A stretch of DNA of 64,000 bases from Arenibacter algicola (GTDB taxonomy: Bacteria; Bacteroidota; Bacteroidia; Flavobacteriales; Flavobacteriaceae). Position 1 is the stretch's first letter; each line of letters opens with the position of its first letter. Both the position numbers and the translations under genes were made by a program. Positions 9,258-18,814 of the stretch are shown piece after piece. Location: NCBI RefSeq assembly GCF_018860365.1, contig NZ_JAHKPO010000014.1, positions 638,968 through 702,967 of the forward strand, in the 5' to 3' direction. Below the pieces are notes generated by a model. That model saw only the letters and a program-made list of their open reading frames with translations, had not been told where the DNA came from and made no database searches.

Positions 9258-10715
9258 ATGCAAGTAACCGTAAATCGAAAAAACATTAAATTCTTGCCTG
9301 ATAGTAGTCGTATAGTGGCGCGTTTTTTTGACAATGGGGAAATTCGAACCCATGAACTCTTAAAAAGAGTAATTTCATTGAAAGAGGAGGACATAAATCG
9401 GGAATTGAGTCATACCCTTAGGGAATTTGCGGGACGGCATCGTAATATTTCCAAAATTTTCTTGCGACATTTTGAAAACCATATTCCCCTGATGAAACAA
9501 ATGGGATTAAAAATTGATAAATTTTCCCCAAAGGCGAAATTACTTTTCGGGTCATATGCAACAATGGAATATTCTATTGAGTCTGCCGCAATGTTTAACC
9601 CATCTATAATTGAAGATTTTGATCAATCATTCTTGGTCAAAGGTGAGAAAAGAGTGATAATATCATTCCGAGCTACAGGCGAAGGCCATTTATCCTCATT
9701 GGTATTTAGGAAAGGTGTTTTGGACGCCAATAACAATTTTCAATTATATAAGGTGAGAAATCATATTGATATGCCACAAATTGTCCAGAAAAAATCATAT
9801 GATAAAGGGCGCTTTGAACAAAAGTTGCAGGAGATGAAGATCTCAAAACAATATTATTCTGCCATAATGAACGGCCTACCTGATCATTTTGAGTATCATG
9901 AGCTGAAATCCGCTTTAAATAGGGTTTTATCCAGTGGAATAAGCACCGGTAATCGTTTGGTCCTTGAAGAAATGACCTGGCTGGTGGATTCCTATTATGA
10001 TTTGAAATTTAGCCTAGATTCCGATATATCCGAGCGGGTAATATTTCCGGTGTCTCCATCTGAAAGCAAAGGAATAGAGGATGCTCGTTTTGTCAGGTTT
10101 ACAGAGGATGATGGTTCTATTAAAGTTTATGCAACCTATACCGCTTTTGATGGACATACGATATTACCTAAATTATTATCTACAGATGATTTTAATACAT
10201 TTCGAATCATGCCAATGTTCGGCAAAGCAGCTCAAAACAAAAATTTTGCCTTGTTTCCCAAAAAAATCAAGGGTAAATATGCAGTTCTGGCGCGAGTGGA
10301 CGGAGTTAATAATTATATCATGTTTTCTGAAAGAAATACCTTATGGAATAATCCAATAAAAATCCAAGAACCTAAATATCCATGGGAATTTACACAAATA
10401 GGAAACTGCGGAGCGCCACTGTGGACGGAAGACGGTTGGCTCGTTATTACACACGGGGTCGGCCCAATGAGGCGTTATTGTATTGGTGCTGCACTATTTG
10501 ATTTGGATGACCCGACAAAGGAAATAGGACGGTTGGCCCAACCTCTACTTTCACCGTTAGAAGAAGAAAGAGAGGGTTACGTCCCTAATGTTGTTTATTC
10601 TTGTGGTTCAATAATTAATAATGGTAGCCTAGTGCTTCCATATGCTGTGTCTGATTATTCCTCTTCATATGCAACAGTTCCTATGAACGAGTTAATGTAT
10701 GCCTTACTAAAATAA
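9258..10715 (+). CDS. Glycoside hydrolase family 130-type protein (mannoside phosphorylase/hydrolase-like)
   Basis: A 485-aa protein with the GH130 five-bladed propeller pattern. The conserved G-x-E-D-A-R segment at residues 272-277 carries Asp275, the residue expected to act as proton donor. Later blocks with NFALFPKK, IGNCGAPLWTEDGWLVITHG and the final GYVPNVVYSCGS also fit. Family members act on beta-mannosides, mostly by phosphorolysis. No sugar transporter, epimerase or SusCD pair lies nearby to suggest a substrate. The first about 180 residues are an extra N-terminal region compared with short GH130 enzymes. It may be co-transcribed with the receiver gene upstream. Confidence 0.85.
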   Translation: MQVTVNRKNIKFLPDSSRIVARFFDNGEIRTHELLKRVISLKEEDINRELSHTLREFAGRHRNISKIFLRHFENHIPLMKQMGLKIDKFSPKAKLLFGSYATMEYSIESAAMFNPSIIEDFDQSFLVKGEKRVIISFRATGEGHLSSLVFRKGVLDANNNFQLYKVRNHIDMPQIVQKKSYDKGRFEQKLQEMKISKQYYSAIMNGLPDHFEYHELKSALNRVLSSGISTGNRLVLEEMTWLVDSYYDLKFSLDSDISERVIFPVSPSESKGIEDARFVRFTEDDGSIKVYATYTAFDGHTILPKLLSTDDFNTFRIMPMFGKAAQNKNFALFPKKIKGKYAVLARVDGVNNYIMFSERNTLWNNPIKIQEPKYPWEFTQIGNCGAPLWTEDGWLVITHGVGPMRRYCIGAALFDLDDPTKEIGRLAQPLLSPLEEEREGYVPNVVYSCGSIINNGSLVLPYAVSDYSSSYATVPMNELMYALLK

Positions 10716-10878
10716 TTATGACGAATTTTCGATTGTATTATAGGATTGCATTACGACCAATCGTCTTTATGTCCCTAAAATACTGTGTAGAGTTTGACGA
10801 TTGGATGATTTACATCCTGAGTGTACATGTTTGATTTCTATATGCAGAGTGAACTATGGTGAAGTTAAAAGTTAGCCC

Positions 10879-10906
10879 AAAAAAAAAGTCGGTTTTAAGA
10901 CCGACT
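10879..10906 (-). terminator. Rho-independent terminator of the SYLF gene
   Basis: A perfect 7-bp stem (AGTCGGT at 10887-10893 with ACCGACT at 10900-10906) and a 6-nt loop. On the minus strand it is followed by a run of nine T. It sits 20 bp after the SYLF stop codon. Confidence 0.85.
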
Positions 10907-10925
10907 ATTCAATGCTTGGGTCCAT

Positions 10926-11459
10926 TTATTTAAATGGTTCATAATCAAATTTTTGACCACCTACAGATGCATCAACCATTAAACCCGCTTTTGGCATGGT
11001 AAAAACAACTACGCCGTCATTATAATTGGCATTCTGTGAGGCTCCTGATTCTATGACTACTGCCGATACTTCTGCAGAAAATGCGTAATCATCTGTTTTA
11101 AATTCGTTTAAAGCCTCTTTCGTTTCGAAAAAGATTACCTGGGCAAGTGCTTGTCCTCCAGCCTGTACTCCTATATCAAGCTTTTTAAGGCTCGCAATAC
11201 CAACTGAATTACCTTTTTCGTAAACGATACCTTTTCCAGAAGCGGCACCTACAATTAAACCACCTTCCCCGACATTGGGAAAAATAACATAGCCGGATGC
11301 ATTATTAAAGAATTTCTTCAACCCTTGATCCTGCTGTATCATTTTTTGTTTTGCATTTTCTGCATCGGCTAATAATTTATTCGTGTCATTTTTTTGCGAA
11401 TAGGCTAACCCAGTTACAATTAAGATCAGAGCCAATGTTAATGATTTAAAAATTTTCAT
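10926..11459 (-). CDS. SYLF (YSC84-type) lipid-binding domain protein, exported
   Basis: A 177-aa protein. A cleavable signal peptide covers residues 1-21 (ending AYSQ). The rest is a single SYLF domain, with SGYVIFPNVGEGGLIVGAASGKGIVYEKG and the later QAGGQALAQVIFFETKEAL block. SYLF domains bind lipids in eukaryotes; bacterial members are exported proteins often linked to stress, with no settled function. It is monocistronic, followed by a clear terminator, with a 553-bp region upstream. Confidence 0.87.
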   Translation of the reverse strand: MKIFKSLTLALILIVTGLAYSQKNDTNKLLADAENAKQKMIQQDQGLKKFFNNASGYVIFPNVGEGGLIVGAASGKGIVYEKGNSVGIASLKKLDIGVQAGGQALAQVIFFETKEALNEFKTDDYAFSAEVSAVVIESGASQNANYNDGVVVFTMPKAGLMVDASVGGQKFDYEPFK

Positions 11460-12012
11460 AGTTTTATGGAATTAATTAAACTTTATTTACTTTCTATCAG
11501 TAGTCCTAATATGGACTTTTTAAAATTATTGCATTGAATTACAAGGGGTTATCACTATAGCGTTTAATTTTAATCCATTTAAAAGATTAAAATAGATTAT
11601 CTAAATAAGAACTTCTTTGATAATGTTGGAAATACCGATCGAGATCGAAGTATTCTAAATTAACTTGAAAATGTAAATGAATAACAATCTAATATCTCCC
11701 AGTGATTGCAATGTACACTGTAAATATGGGCAGTGAACAGTATATTTTATAAATGAAAGGTATTGCCAAAAGGGGTTCAGGCCATTATTAAGTCCAAATT
11801 GTGACCTTTTGTTGTTTTTGCATTCATCCAATACTATACATAATGAATGATATAATGTCAACTGCAATCCATATTTAATACATGATTATGGGCCCTAAAC
11901 TATTCCACTAAATCAAAATGAACATCAATAACCTTGCAATGATTTATAGTTGTTTAATGTTGAACTTTAAATTCTTGTCTATTTAATATCTAAGAGTGAA
12001 TGATAATATTCC
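11460..12012. other. Intergenic, no gene supported
   Basis: A 553-bp A/T-rich region between the SYLF promoter side and the end of the large kinase. A 70-codon frame on the minus strand (11655-11867) has no recognisable content or start signal, and I do not call it. Confidence 0.45.
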
Positions 12013-15000
12013 TCATGTAAGCGGAATATAAATATCAAATTTAGCTCCCTTTTTAGGTATTCCGATTGCTGTAATAAATCCGTTATGATTGTCAACAATT
12101 TTTTTAACTATAGCCAGACCAATTCCCGTTCCATTATATTTCTCCCTTCCATGTAAGCGTTGGAATACTTCGAATATCTTATCCTTAAATTCTGGTTCAA
12201 ATCCAATACCATTGTCCGAAATACTAACATGAACGTATGTTTTGTCTTTCGCTAGGTTTTTTAGCTTGAATGATGACCTTGTTCCGACTTGACTATCTAT
12301 TTTTATGAGCGGAGTGCGTCCCTCATCAGTAAACTTTAAAGAGTTACTAATCAAATTAAAAATCAATTGTCGGAATTGAAAGGGAATAATTTTAACTTCG
12401 CACATTTTACCTGATTCTATAATTGCACCCTTTTGAAGAATTTCTTCCTTTAAATCCGTTTTTACTTCATCAACCATTGTTTTTAAGTCTGTTATTTCAA
12501 AAATCCTTTCCTCAGTATCGGTACGGGAATAAGCAAGCAAATCCTGGATGAGATTTTGCATTCTATTTGCTGCATTTTGAATACGGTGGAATTTATCCAA
12601 TCCAGGTTCTGATAAATTTTTGGCCTCTTTCTCCATTATTCTGGAGGCAAAAGTTTGAATTTTACGTAATGGTTCCTGCAAATCATGACTAGAGATGTAT
12701 GCAAAAGATTGTAATTCCTTATTCATTCTTTCTAAATGAAGGTTGTTTTTATTTAGTTCCTTCGTTCTCTCCTCCACTTGTTTCTCTAAATTGTATGTGA
12801 ACATTTTCTGGTCCTGAATATCTGTACTTGTACCAACCCACATTGTTATTGTACCTTGTTCATCTCTTTGCGCTTTAGCCCTGCTTAATTGCCACCTATA
12901 TTCACCATCATGCCTACGGAAACGATGTTCAAGCAGAAAATCTTTACCAGTTCTTATAGATTCCAACCATTCTTTGGTATGTTTTTTAAGGTCATCGGGA
13001 TGAATAATTGTTATCCAACCTTTTTTTACTAAATCATTATGTGTTAATCCTGAATAATTAAACACGGTTTTATTGAAATAAATGAGATTGCCTTGCGGAT
13101 CGGAGGTCCAGATTTGTTGAGGCATTGAATCGGCAAGTAATCTAAATTTCTCCTCACTTTCCTGTAATGCTTGTTGGTTAAGCTTTTCCTCTGTGATATC
13201 CCGTAATGTACCAATTTTCTTATAAGGCTTGTTATTGGAATCAAAAAATACCTTGCCTTGCGTCCTAATCCAACAAATGGTTTTATCCGGTTTGATAATC
13301 CGGGCCTCGTAACCATATTTACCCGTATGCATAGCTTTATCGAAAGCTTTCTCTACAATCTCATGAATATCTTCTGGATGAACTTGTTTACGCATATCGG
13401 CATGGGAAATCTTAGTGGAAATATCATGCCCAAAAATTATGGCAAGTCGAGGAGAATGGATTATGTCCCTAGTGTTTAGGTCTAACTCCCAGGTAGCAAG
13501 TTCTGTCGCCTCTGCAGCCAATCGAGTTCTTTCTTCTGCATCTTCCACTTTTCTTCTCGCTTCGACCTTATCCGTGACATCATTCGCAGTAATCATTATT
13601 CCTGATATCGTACCATCGGAGTCGTAAAGGGCTGAGTACTCAAAATCCAGGTAAAATTTTTTGGTTCCGTCATCTCCTTGAACAAATGCAATGGATTCTT
13701 CTTCCCTATGGGTAATACCTGTTTTAAAAACTTTTGCTAGCAAGGCCAGGTATTTTTGTTCTTTCAATTCTGGAAAAACCTCCAGCAATGATCTACCTAT
13801 TACAGTATTCCTTTTTTTGCGCCATAATTTTTCGCACATTGCAGTGTTTGCAGACTCAATTATGAAATCTTCCCCCCTTAAAATGGTCATGGGAATTGGT
13901 GACTGCATTACCATATTACGAAAGTGTTTCTCACTTTGTTCCAGTAAATGTCTTGCCTTTACTGTTTCCGTTACCTCGATTGCTACGACCATAATACCCG
14001 AAATGTCACCATTTTCTTCTTTTAATGGATGGTACACCAAATTGAAGAATGCATCTTCCTTTTTTCCTTGTCGCTCCAGTGTGACTGTCAACTCCGTGGA
14101 GTTTATTGCATGACCAGTTTGCATCAGCTCGTCAAACAAAGGTAATATCGTCTTCTTTGTTTCTGGAAGAACCTCGAAAAGAGGTTTGTTTAGAAACTCC
14201 TCCTCGACCTTATCAACCAACATTAAGTAATTTCTATTCGCAAGTTCTGCAACATAATTGGAACCTCTAAAGATAGCAATCCCCATGGGTGCCTGCCGTA
14301 CTGAATTCCTAAACCGCTTTTCACTTTCTTCTATTTTTAGTTTGGCTTCGTTCAATTCAGTAACCTCGGCCGCTGTATTCATAACACCGAACACTTTGCC
14401 GGAAGCGTCAAACAAGGGGGTGAAACTGTAGTTGAAATAGAAGGTTTTCTTCTTGCCTCCTTTTATAATTTCTACTTTTTTGTTTTTGGCATGAAATGGG
14501 TTACCTGTTTTTTGAACATTTCGTATTTGTTCGAATATATGTTGGTTGTTAAATTCCGGCAAAATATCGGTATATAGTTGGCCAATGACATTATTGCCTT
14601 TTCCCCACGCGTCCATTATTGATTGATTCGCAAGCGTAATACGCATTTCATCACCAGTGTAAACGCCAATAGGAAATGGGGCATTTTCTATTAGAGTACG
14701 AATACTTTGTTCGCTTTCTTCCGCTTTTTTTCTCGATAATACCTGGGAAGTTACATCAAAACCGATGGCCATGATACCATCGATTTTATCTTCACTATTA
14801 TAAAGTGGTTCATATGAAAATTTAATATAAACGGTTTCTAATTTGCCATTCCTCAATATTTCAACAGGAAGTTCATTAATTGCAAAACGGACATTACTAT
14901 TATTTACTTCATCCAAAATGTCTTTGATTCCCTGAGCGAGAAGTTCAGGCATGGATGAGAATATTGATTTGCCGATGACTTGTTCCTCCGTTCGGCCCCA

Positions 15001-16392
15001 GATTTCCAGGGCATGGGAATTGGCAATTTCGACTTTATGATCTTGATCCCGAAAAATGGCTATTGCCATAGGAGCTTGATGAATCATCAGTTTCAAATTA
15101 CTTTCACTCTGGACCACCTTCTGACGGGCATGGACCTGCTTGGTGTTGTCAACAACCCAAACCGCAATTTTAACAACTTTGTCGTCTTTATCTTTCAAAG
15201 GAGCGTATACGAACGTTACGTAAATAGAATCCTCTTTACCATGTCGTACCAAAGTAATTTCTACCTCGTTGGCAAAATAGGGCTTGCCGGTTTCTATTAC
15301 ACTCTTTAAAGCATTTTCATAATATTTCCGTGCCTCAGCAAAGGTTACCCAATATGGTTTTCCGACTATTTCGTCATATGTCTTACCCGCTATATCAATA
15401 AATTGTTCATTAACTATTTCGCTAACCAAAGTATCAGCATCCATTACACATATACCAATTGGTGCTTCTAAAATTATGTTACGAAGCGATTGACCACTTT
15501 CAGAAATTTTACGATCAGCTAGGGTACGCTCCGTTATATCTTCAACAATACCATTCAATCGAAAAGCCACTTGTTCGTCATTAAACCAAGTCTGTCCTTT
15601 TGCATGAAGGATTATGTCTTTGTTTAATTTGTAATTTGTAATGGTAAAAATTTCATCAAACTTACTGTCTATTGGATATTCCAGAGATTCTTGCAGAGTC
15701 TTAATTACCCTTTCCTGGTCCTTTTCTGAAATTTTTTCAATAATATTGTTTAAAGGAATATTGTTATCCGAGGGTAATTCAAACCAACGCTTTAGTCTTT
15801 CATTGGCAGTGAACTCATTGGTGATTGGGTTCAAATCAAATGTACCCAATTGCGCCGCTTCTAAAGCAAAATTTAATTGAATATTGCTTTCCTTCAGTTG
15901 ATCCTCAGCTTTCCTTTTATTTGTTGTTTCAATTATAGTCATTAGAATACCCCCAACTTGTCCATTTTCCACCCTAATGGGGCTACACGAGAAATCGAAA
16001 TGACAAATATCCAGGACTCCCTTTCTATTAAGTGGAAACATAAAATCAGTTATAGCCACTGGTATTCCGGTCATAACCTTTTCGAAAATTGATTCAATGA
16101 TATGCCACATTTCCGGAAAAGTTTCCTTAGGACTAAGACCCAAGGCGTGAGAATGATCTGTTGTGTCCAGAATTGCCCTATATCCGTCATTGTATATTTG
16201 AGTATATTCCTTTCCCCAAGCGATATACATTCCAATCGGATTGTCAAGTATCATCGAAATCATATTCTTAAGAATAGTTGGCCAAGATTTTGGGTCGCCC
16301 AGAGGTGTTCTGTCCCAGTTCTTTTTTCGAATTTGATCCCCCATCTCCCCTCCTCCTTCTATGAAATAATAAGGTGTATTTTTTTCGTCCAT
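12013..16392 (-). CDS. Multi-PAS sensor histidine kinase (nine PAS-like units)
   Basis: A 1459-aa cytoplasmic-looking kinase without signal peptide or membrane segment. Nine PAS-like units lie in series, starting roughly at residues 20, 170, 305, 432, 562, 692, 822, 950 and 1085. Units 3 to 7 are close copies of one pattern (APxGIxIF...) about 130 residues apart. A coiled linker follows, then a HisKA box SSHDLQEPLRK with His1236, the N box NLISNSLKFT, the G1 box SDNGIGF and the G2 box NGTGIGLAIVKK. All kinase motifs are intact. There is no attached receiver, so a separate response regulator is needed. The three stand-alone receivers at 4414, 6346 and 8757 are candidates (inference). Confidence 0.93.
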   Translation of the reverse strand: MDEKNTPYYFIEGGGEMGDQIRKKNWDRTPLGDPKSWPTILKNMISMILDNPIGMYIAWGKEYTQIYNDGYRAILDTTDHSHALGLSPKETFPEMWHIIESIFEKVMTGIPVAITDFMFPLNRKGVLDICHFDFSCSPIRVENGQVGGILMTIIETTNKRKAEDQLKESNIQLNFALEAAQLGTFDLNPITNEFTANERLKRWFELPSDNNIPLNNIIEKISEKDQERVIKTLQESLEYPIDSKFDEIFTITNYKLNKDIILHAKGQTWFNDEQVAFRLNGIVEDITERTLADRKISESGQSLRNIILEAPIGICVMDADTLVSEIVNEQFIDIAGKTYDEIVGKPYWVTFAEARKYYENALKSVIETGKPYFANEVEITLVRHGKEDSIYVTFVYAPLKDKDDKVVKIAVWVVDNTKQVHARQKVVQSESNLKLMIHQAPMAIAIFRDQDHKVEIANSHALEIWGRTEEQVIGKSIFSSMPELLAQGIKDILDEVNNSNVRFAINELPVEILRNGKLETVYIKFSYEPLYNSEDKIDGIMAIGFDVTSQVLSRKKAEESEQSIRTLIENAPFPIGVYTGDEMRITLANQSIMDAWGKGNNVIGQLYTDILPEFNNQHIFEQIRNVQKTGNPFHAKNKKVEIIKGGKKKTFYFNYSFTPLFDASGKVFGVMNTAAEVTELNEAKLKIEESEKRFRNSVRQAPMGIAIFRGSNYVAELANRNYLMLVDKVEEEFLNKPLFEVLPETKKTILPLFDELMQTGHAINSTELTVTLERQGKKEDAFFNLVYHPLKEENGDISGIMVVAIEVTETVKARHLLEQSEKHFRNMVMQSPIPMTILRGEDFIIESANTAMCEKLWRKKRNTVIGRSLLEVFPELKEQKYLALLAKVFKTGITHREEESIAFVQGDDGTKKFYLDFEYSALYDSDGTISGIMITANDVTDKVEARRKVEDAEERTRLAAEATELATWELDLNTRDIIHSPRLAIIFGHDISTKISHADMRKQVHPEDIHEIVEKAFDKAMHTGKYGYEARIIKPDKTICWIRTQGKVFFDSNNKPYKKIGTLRDITEEKLNQQALQESEEKFRLLADSMPQQIWTSDPQGNLIYFNKTVFNYSGLTHNDLVKKGWITIIHPDDLKKHTKEWLESIRTGKDFLLEHRFRRHDGEYRWQLSRAKAQRDEQGTITMWVGTSTDIQDQKMFTYNLEKQVEERTKELNKNNLHLERMNKELQSFAYISSHDLQEPLRKIQTFASRIMEKEAKNLSEPGLDKFHRIQNAANRMQNLIQDLLAYSRTDTEERIFEITDLKTMVDEVKTDLKEEILQKGAIIESGKMCEVKIIPFQFRQLIFNLISNSLKFTDEGRTPLIKIDSQVGTRSSFKLKNLAKDKTYVHVSISDNGIGFEPEFKDKIFEVFQRLHGREKYNGTGIGLAIVKKIVDNHNGFITAIGIPKKGAKFDIYIPLT

Positions 16393-17009
16393 TTAAATGT
16401 TTTTAAGGATTGAAGATTAACTTCTGTCTATAATAGGATATATGCATTCTTATTTTTGTTCAGAGTCTTGATGGTCGATTTTACTTTTGAAAATTGGTTG
16501 AAAAAATCTTTCTCTTCAAAATAAAGGGAAGAAGATACATTGAATAACTGCATGTGTTTATTGTATGAAAATTTTAAAATATAAATAATTGAAATTTTCA
16601 TTTGCCTGGACAAAAAATGTATATAATAATCGTTAGCTTCATTATAATGTATCCTGTGCACCTCCAAGGAATAACCCCTTAAGAGTTATTGTATTTAAAT
16701 GTGAATTCCCTAACATAGATTTTAATTTTATATTACTATAGCTTCAAAAGCCAAACACGGGCGCTTACCTCATAAAAATATTATTAGTGATTTATACGAA
16801 ACAATCAAATCAATAAAAATTTTAACGCAATTCAATATATTAAAAATTGTAGTATTGGACAGATGTTACTTATTGGATCATTAGTAAATAGGAATTGAAA
16901 ACATTAAAGATAAATAATCATTTTTAAGGTTAATTTATTATTTTTTTGGTTCACAACTCTTTTTGTATACCGATTAATTTTGAGTCAGTAACCCTTAATT
17001 TATTTCAAT
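16393..17009. other. Intergenic, divergent promoters
   Basis: A 617-bp A/T-rich region between the kinase start (leftward) and the CsbD-like gene (rightward). A 79-codon minus-strand frame at 16428-16667 looks random in composition and is not called. I see no other feature. Confidence 0.45.
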
Positions 17010-17273
17010 ATGCATACTAATATAGATGGCTTCGAAGATTCCGAAGATTATTATGATGATCCTGGTACCACGAATTTAAATACTCAGTTGAATTTAGAAG
17101 AACTTGAAGATAAGTGGTACGAAATTGAACAAGAATACCGTGAAAGGTATTCAGACATTACTGATGAGGATGTTGAAATCGAACCTGGCCGTTTTGATCT
17201 TACTGTAAAGCAAATTGGCAATAGAATTGGTAAAACGCCAAATGAAATTCGTGCTGAAATTGAGAATTGGTAA
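17010..17273 (+). CDS. CsbD-like stress protein
   Basis: An 87-aa acidic protein. After a disordered acidic start (about 25 residues), residues 28-87 follow the CsbD pattern: a Trp-containing amphipathic helix (KWYEIEQEYRERY), the DITDEDVE segment, a basic helix and the ending IGKTPNEIRAEIENW. CsbD proteins are general-stress proteins in Firmicutes and Proteobacteria; their biochemical role is unknown. It is monocistronic with a strong terminator 24 bp after its stop. Confidence 0.65.
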   Translation: MHTNIDGFEDSEDYYDDPGTTNLNTQLNLEELEDKWYEIEQEYRERYSDITDEDVEIEPGRFDLTVKQIGNRIGKTPNEIRAEIENW

Positions 17274-17296
17274 TTAAATGAGAACACCCATTTTTA

Positions 17297-17326
17297 AGCC
17301 GCCACTTCTTAGTGGCGGCTTTTTTT
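17297..17326 (+). terminator. Rho-independent terminator after CsbD-like gene
   Basis: A perfect 10-bp GC-rich stem (AGCCGCCACT with AGTGGCGGCT), a TCTT loop and six T on the plus strand. This is one of the clearest terminators in the window. Confidence 0.93.
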
Positions 17327-18345
17327 AATCTAGAGGGACAAATAACCTAAGGCTTACCTCGCACAAAATTGAACAGTAATCTTGATTGTTAGCTAGATTA
17401 CCCGAAATCATTGGATAATCAAAGTTTTGTAGTTGCCCTATCATTTGGTTTGTTCGACCAAATATCTTCGATTGGTTTAAAATCCTAAAGTTGAGAGGAT
17501 CATGTGTCATATGTATCTGGATATACAGTACAGGTGTCAGATGTATTTAGTGGAGATAGGTATGGACGAGGGGTAATGAAAAGATGATTGCGTAATACGT
17601 GACGAACCAAGGATAGGAAAAGGAGTATGAAGTTTAACATAAAGATGGTCATTTGAGGTTGTTATGAAATAAAGAATAGTGCCCCGTGGGCTGGACCTGT
17701 GGAGTATTTGTTCCCTTATGTGGAGCATTTCTTTTTGAAACCACTTAATTTATTTTTTATTATCCACATATGAAATTAGATTAAACAGTAAGTTATTTCG
17801 AGCGAATGGCGTAAAGGATTATCCTGGTTATAAGGAGTGGTCGCGGAATCTATTATTGTGTACGAACTAGTTTTTGTAGCATTAGACCATTTCTTCGCTT
17901 ATTCCAAACATGGCAATTGCTAAGAATTACTGGAACGATATTATAACATTGCTCATGGTATTTCCTATTGAAAAGTATAAAAAACAAGATACCATAAGTT
18001 CCGAGTTAAAGTTGATTGAGCCGGCGGCATTCAGTATATAACAAGTATTACACATATTGACATAGGACATTTGACTTAAGTAGAAACAACCTAATTAAGA
18101 TTTTATTACATAAAACAAAGGACATTGCCATAAGTGACAGATCTTTAAATAGAAGTCATTTGATTGATCAAGAACAACTGCATAATAATAAATAAATAAA
18201 AGTAGGTATTATGGAATCTTTTCAAATGAGAATACAAATGAAGAAATGTGCTGATTCAATAAATTCTTTAACTCAAATCATATAATTCGATGCAAAATTG
18301 GGCTTCAGTTTTGATTATGATTTATTTTTTTCTTATTTTTAAACT
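17327..18345. other. About 1 kb without a supported gene
   Basis: Several frames of 60-65 codons exist on the minus strand, but none has a recognisable domain or a consistent start. No long repeat was seen. This is the longest silent stretch of the window. It ends at the TPP-like element and may contain genes decayed beyond recognition. Confidence 0.4.
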
Positions 18346-18429
18346 GTATATTTCGGGGTGCTATTGTATTAGCAATGGCTGAGAGGATACTCGTGACTGG
18401 ATAGATAATGCTGTCTAAGGAAAATATAC
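18346..18429 (+). promoter_or_regulatory. TPP riboswitch-like aptamer (THI element)
   Basis: Landmarks of the thiamine pyrophosphate aptamer occur in order. An 8-bp P1 (GTATATTT at 18346-18353 with AAATATAC at 18422-18429) encloses CGGGGTGC, a 7-bp P3 hairpin (GCTATTG/CAATGGC), CTGAGAG, ATACTCG closing P2, and GATAATGC in the pyrophosphate-binding arm. The usual AACCTGAT segment is replaced by a GACTGGAT-like one and the arm is about 3 nt short, so P4 looks weakened. A terminator follows directly. No thiamine gene lies downstream; the next plus-strand gene, at 18815, is ArsC-like. Either the switch is orphaned by deletion, or the ArsC-like gene uses it. Confidence 0.68.
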
Positions 18430-18432
18430 TAG

Positions 18433-18481
18433 CAAAGGGAATGTAAAATGCGTAAAGCATTTCGTTCCCTTTGTGTTTTTT
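18433..18481 (+). terminator. Terminator/attenuator following the TPP-like element
   Basis: A 9-bp outer stem CAAAGGGAA (18433-18441) with TTCCCTTTG (18465-18473) and an inner AAATGC/GCATTT stem, followed by TGTTTTTT. Its place four bases after P1 is typical of transcriptional riboswitch control. Confidence 0.75.
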
Positions 18482-18814
18482 GAACTCCAATCCATATTTC
18501 AATATATGTAAGAGAATTGAATTCACGCAGCCTTGCCCTAAATATCCCCGCCAGTTTCGATTCAAGGTGATTTACCCCATTCGGACCACACAAATTTGAA
18601 CAATGCCCAATAAGTATCAATTGAATGGATTTTCCATACCACTTACTACTTAATCCAAAAAAAAGGGGTTAAATAATACTTTAAGATTCGAATTGAAGTA
18701 TATAATATTTCTTGTCAAAATGAACTTTTAATTATTTAAACTAATTTTTGTGCTAATCAGGATAAAATAATTTTAAGCCATTACCTATTTTGGCCCAAAT
18801 TAAAAATTGTCAAT
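18482..18814. other. Leader/intergenic after the riboswitch-like element
   Basis: A 333-bp stretch between the attenuator and the ArsC-like gene. No plus-strand coding frame is visible, which is unexpected behind a riboswitch. Minus-strand frames of 63 and 86 codons overlap the aptamer and are not supported. Confidence 0.45.

Noticed and set aside
11655..11867. 70-codon minus-strand frame in the spacer after the SYLF gene
   Set aside because: No recognisable content; typical chance frame in A/T-rich DNA.
16428..16667. 79-codon minus-strand frame upstream of the large kinase
   Set aside because: Composition looks random, no motif and no conserved start context.
18305..18620. Minus-strand frames of 86 and 63 codons overlapping the riboswitch-like element, the longer with a vague resemblance to a GIY-YIG nuclease start
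   Set aside because: The resemblance is weak and would need several frameshifts, while the plus strand shows aptamer landmarks, matching stems and a terminator in order.
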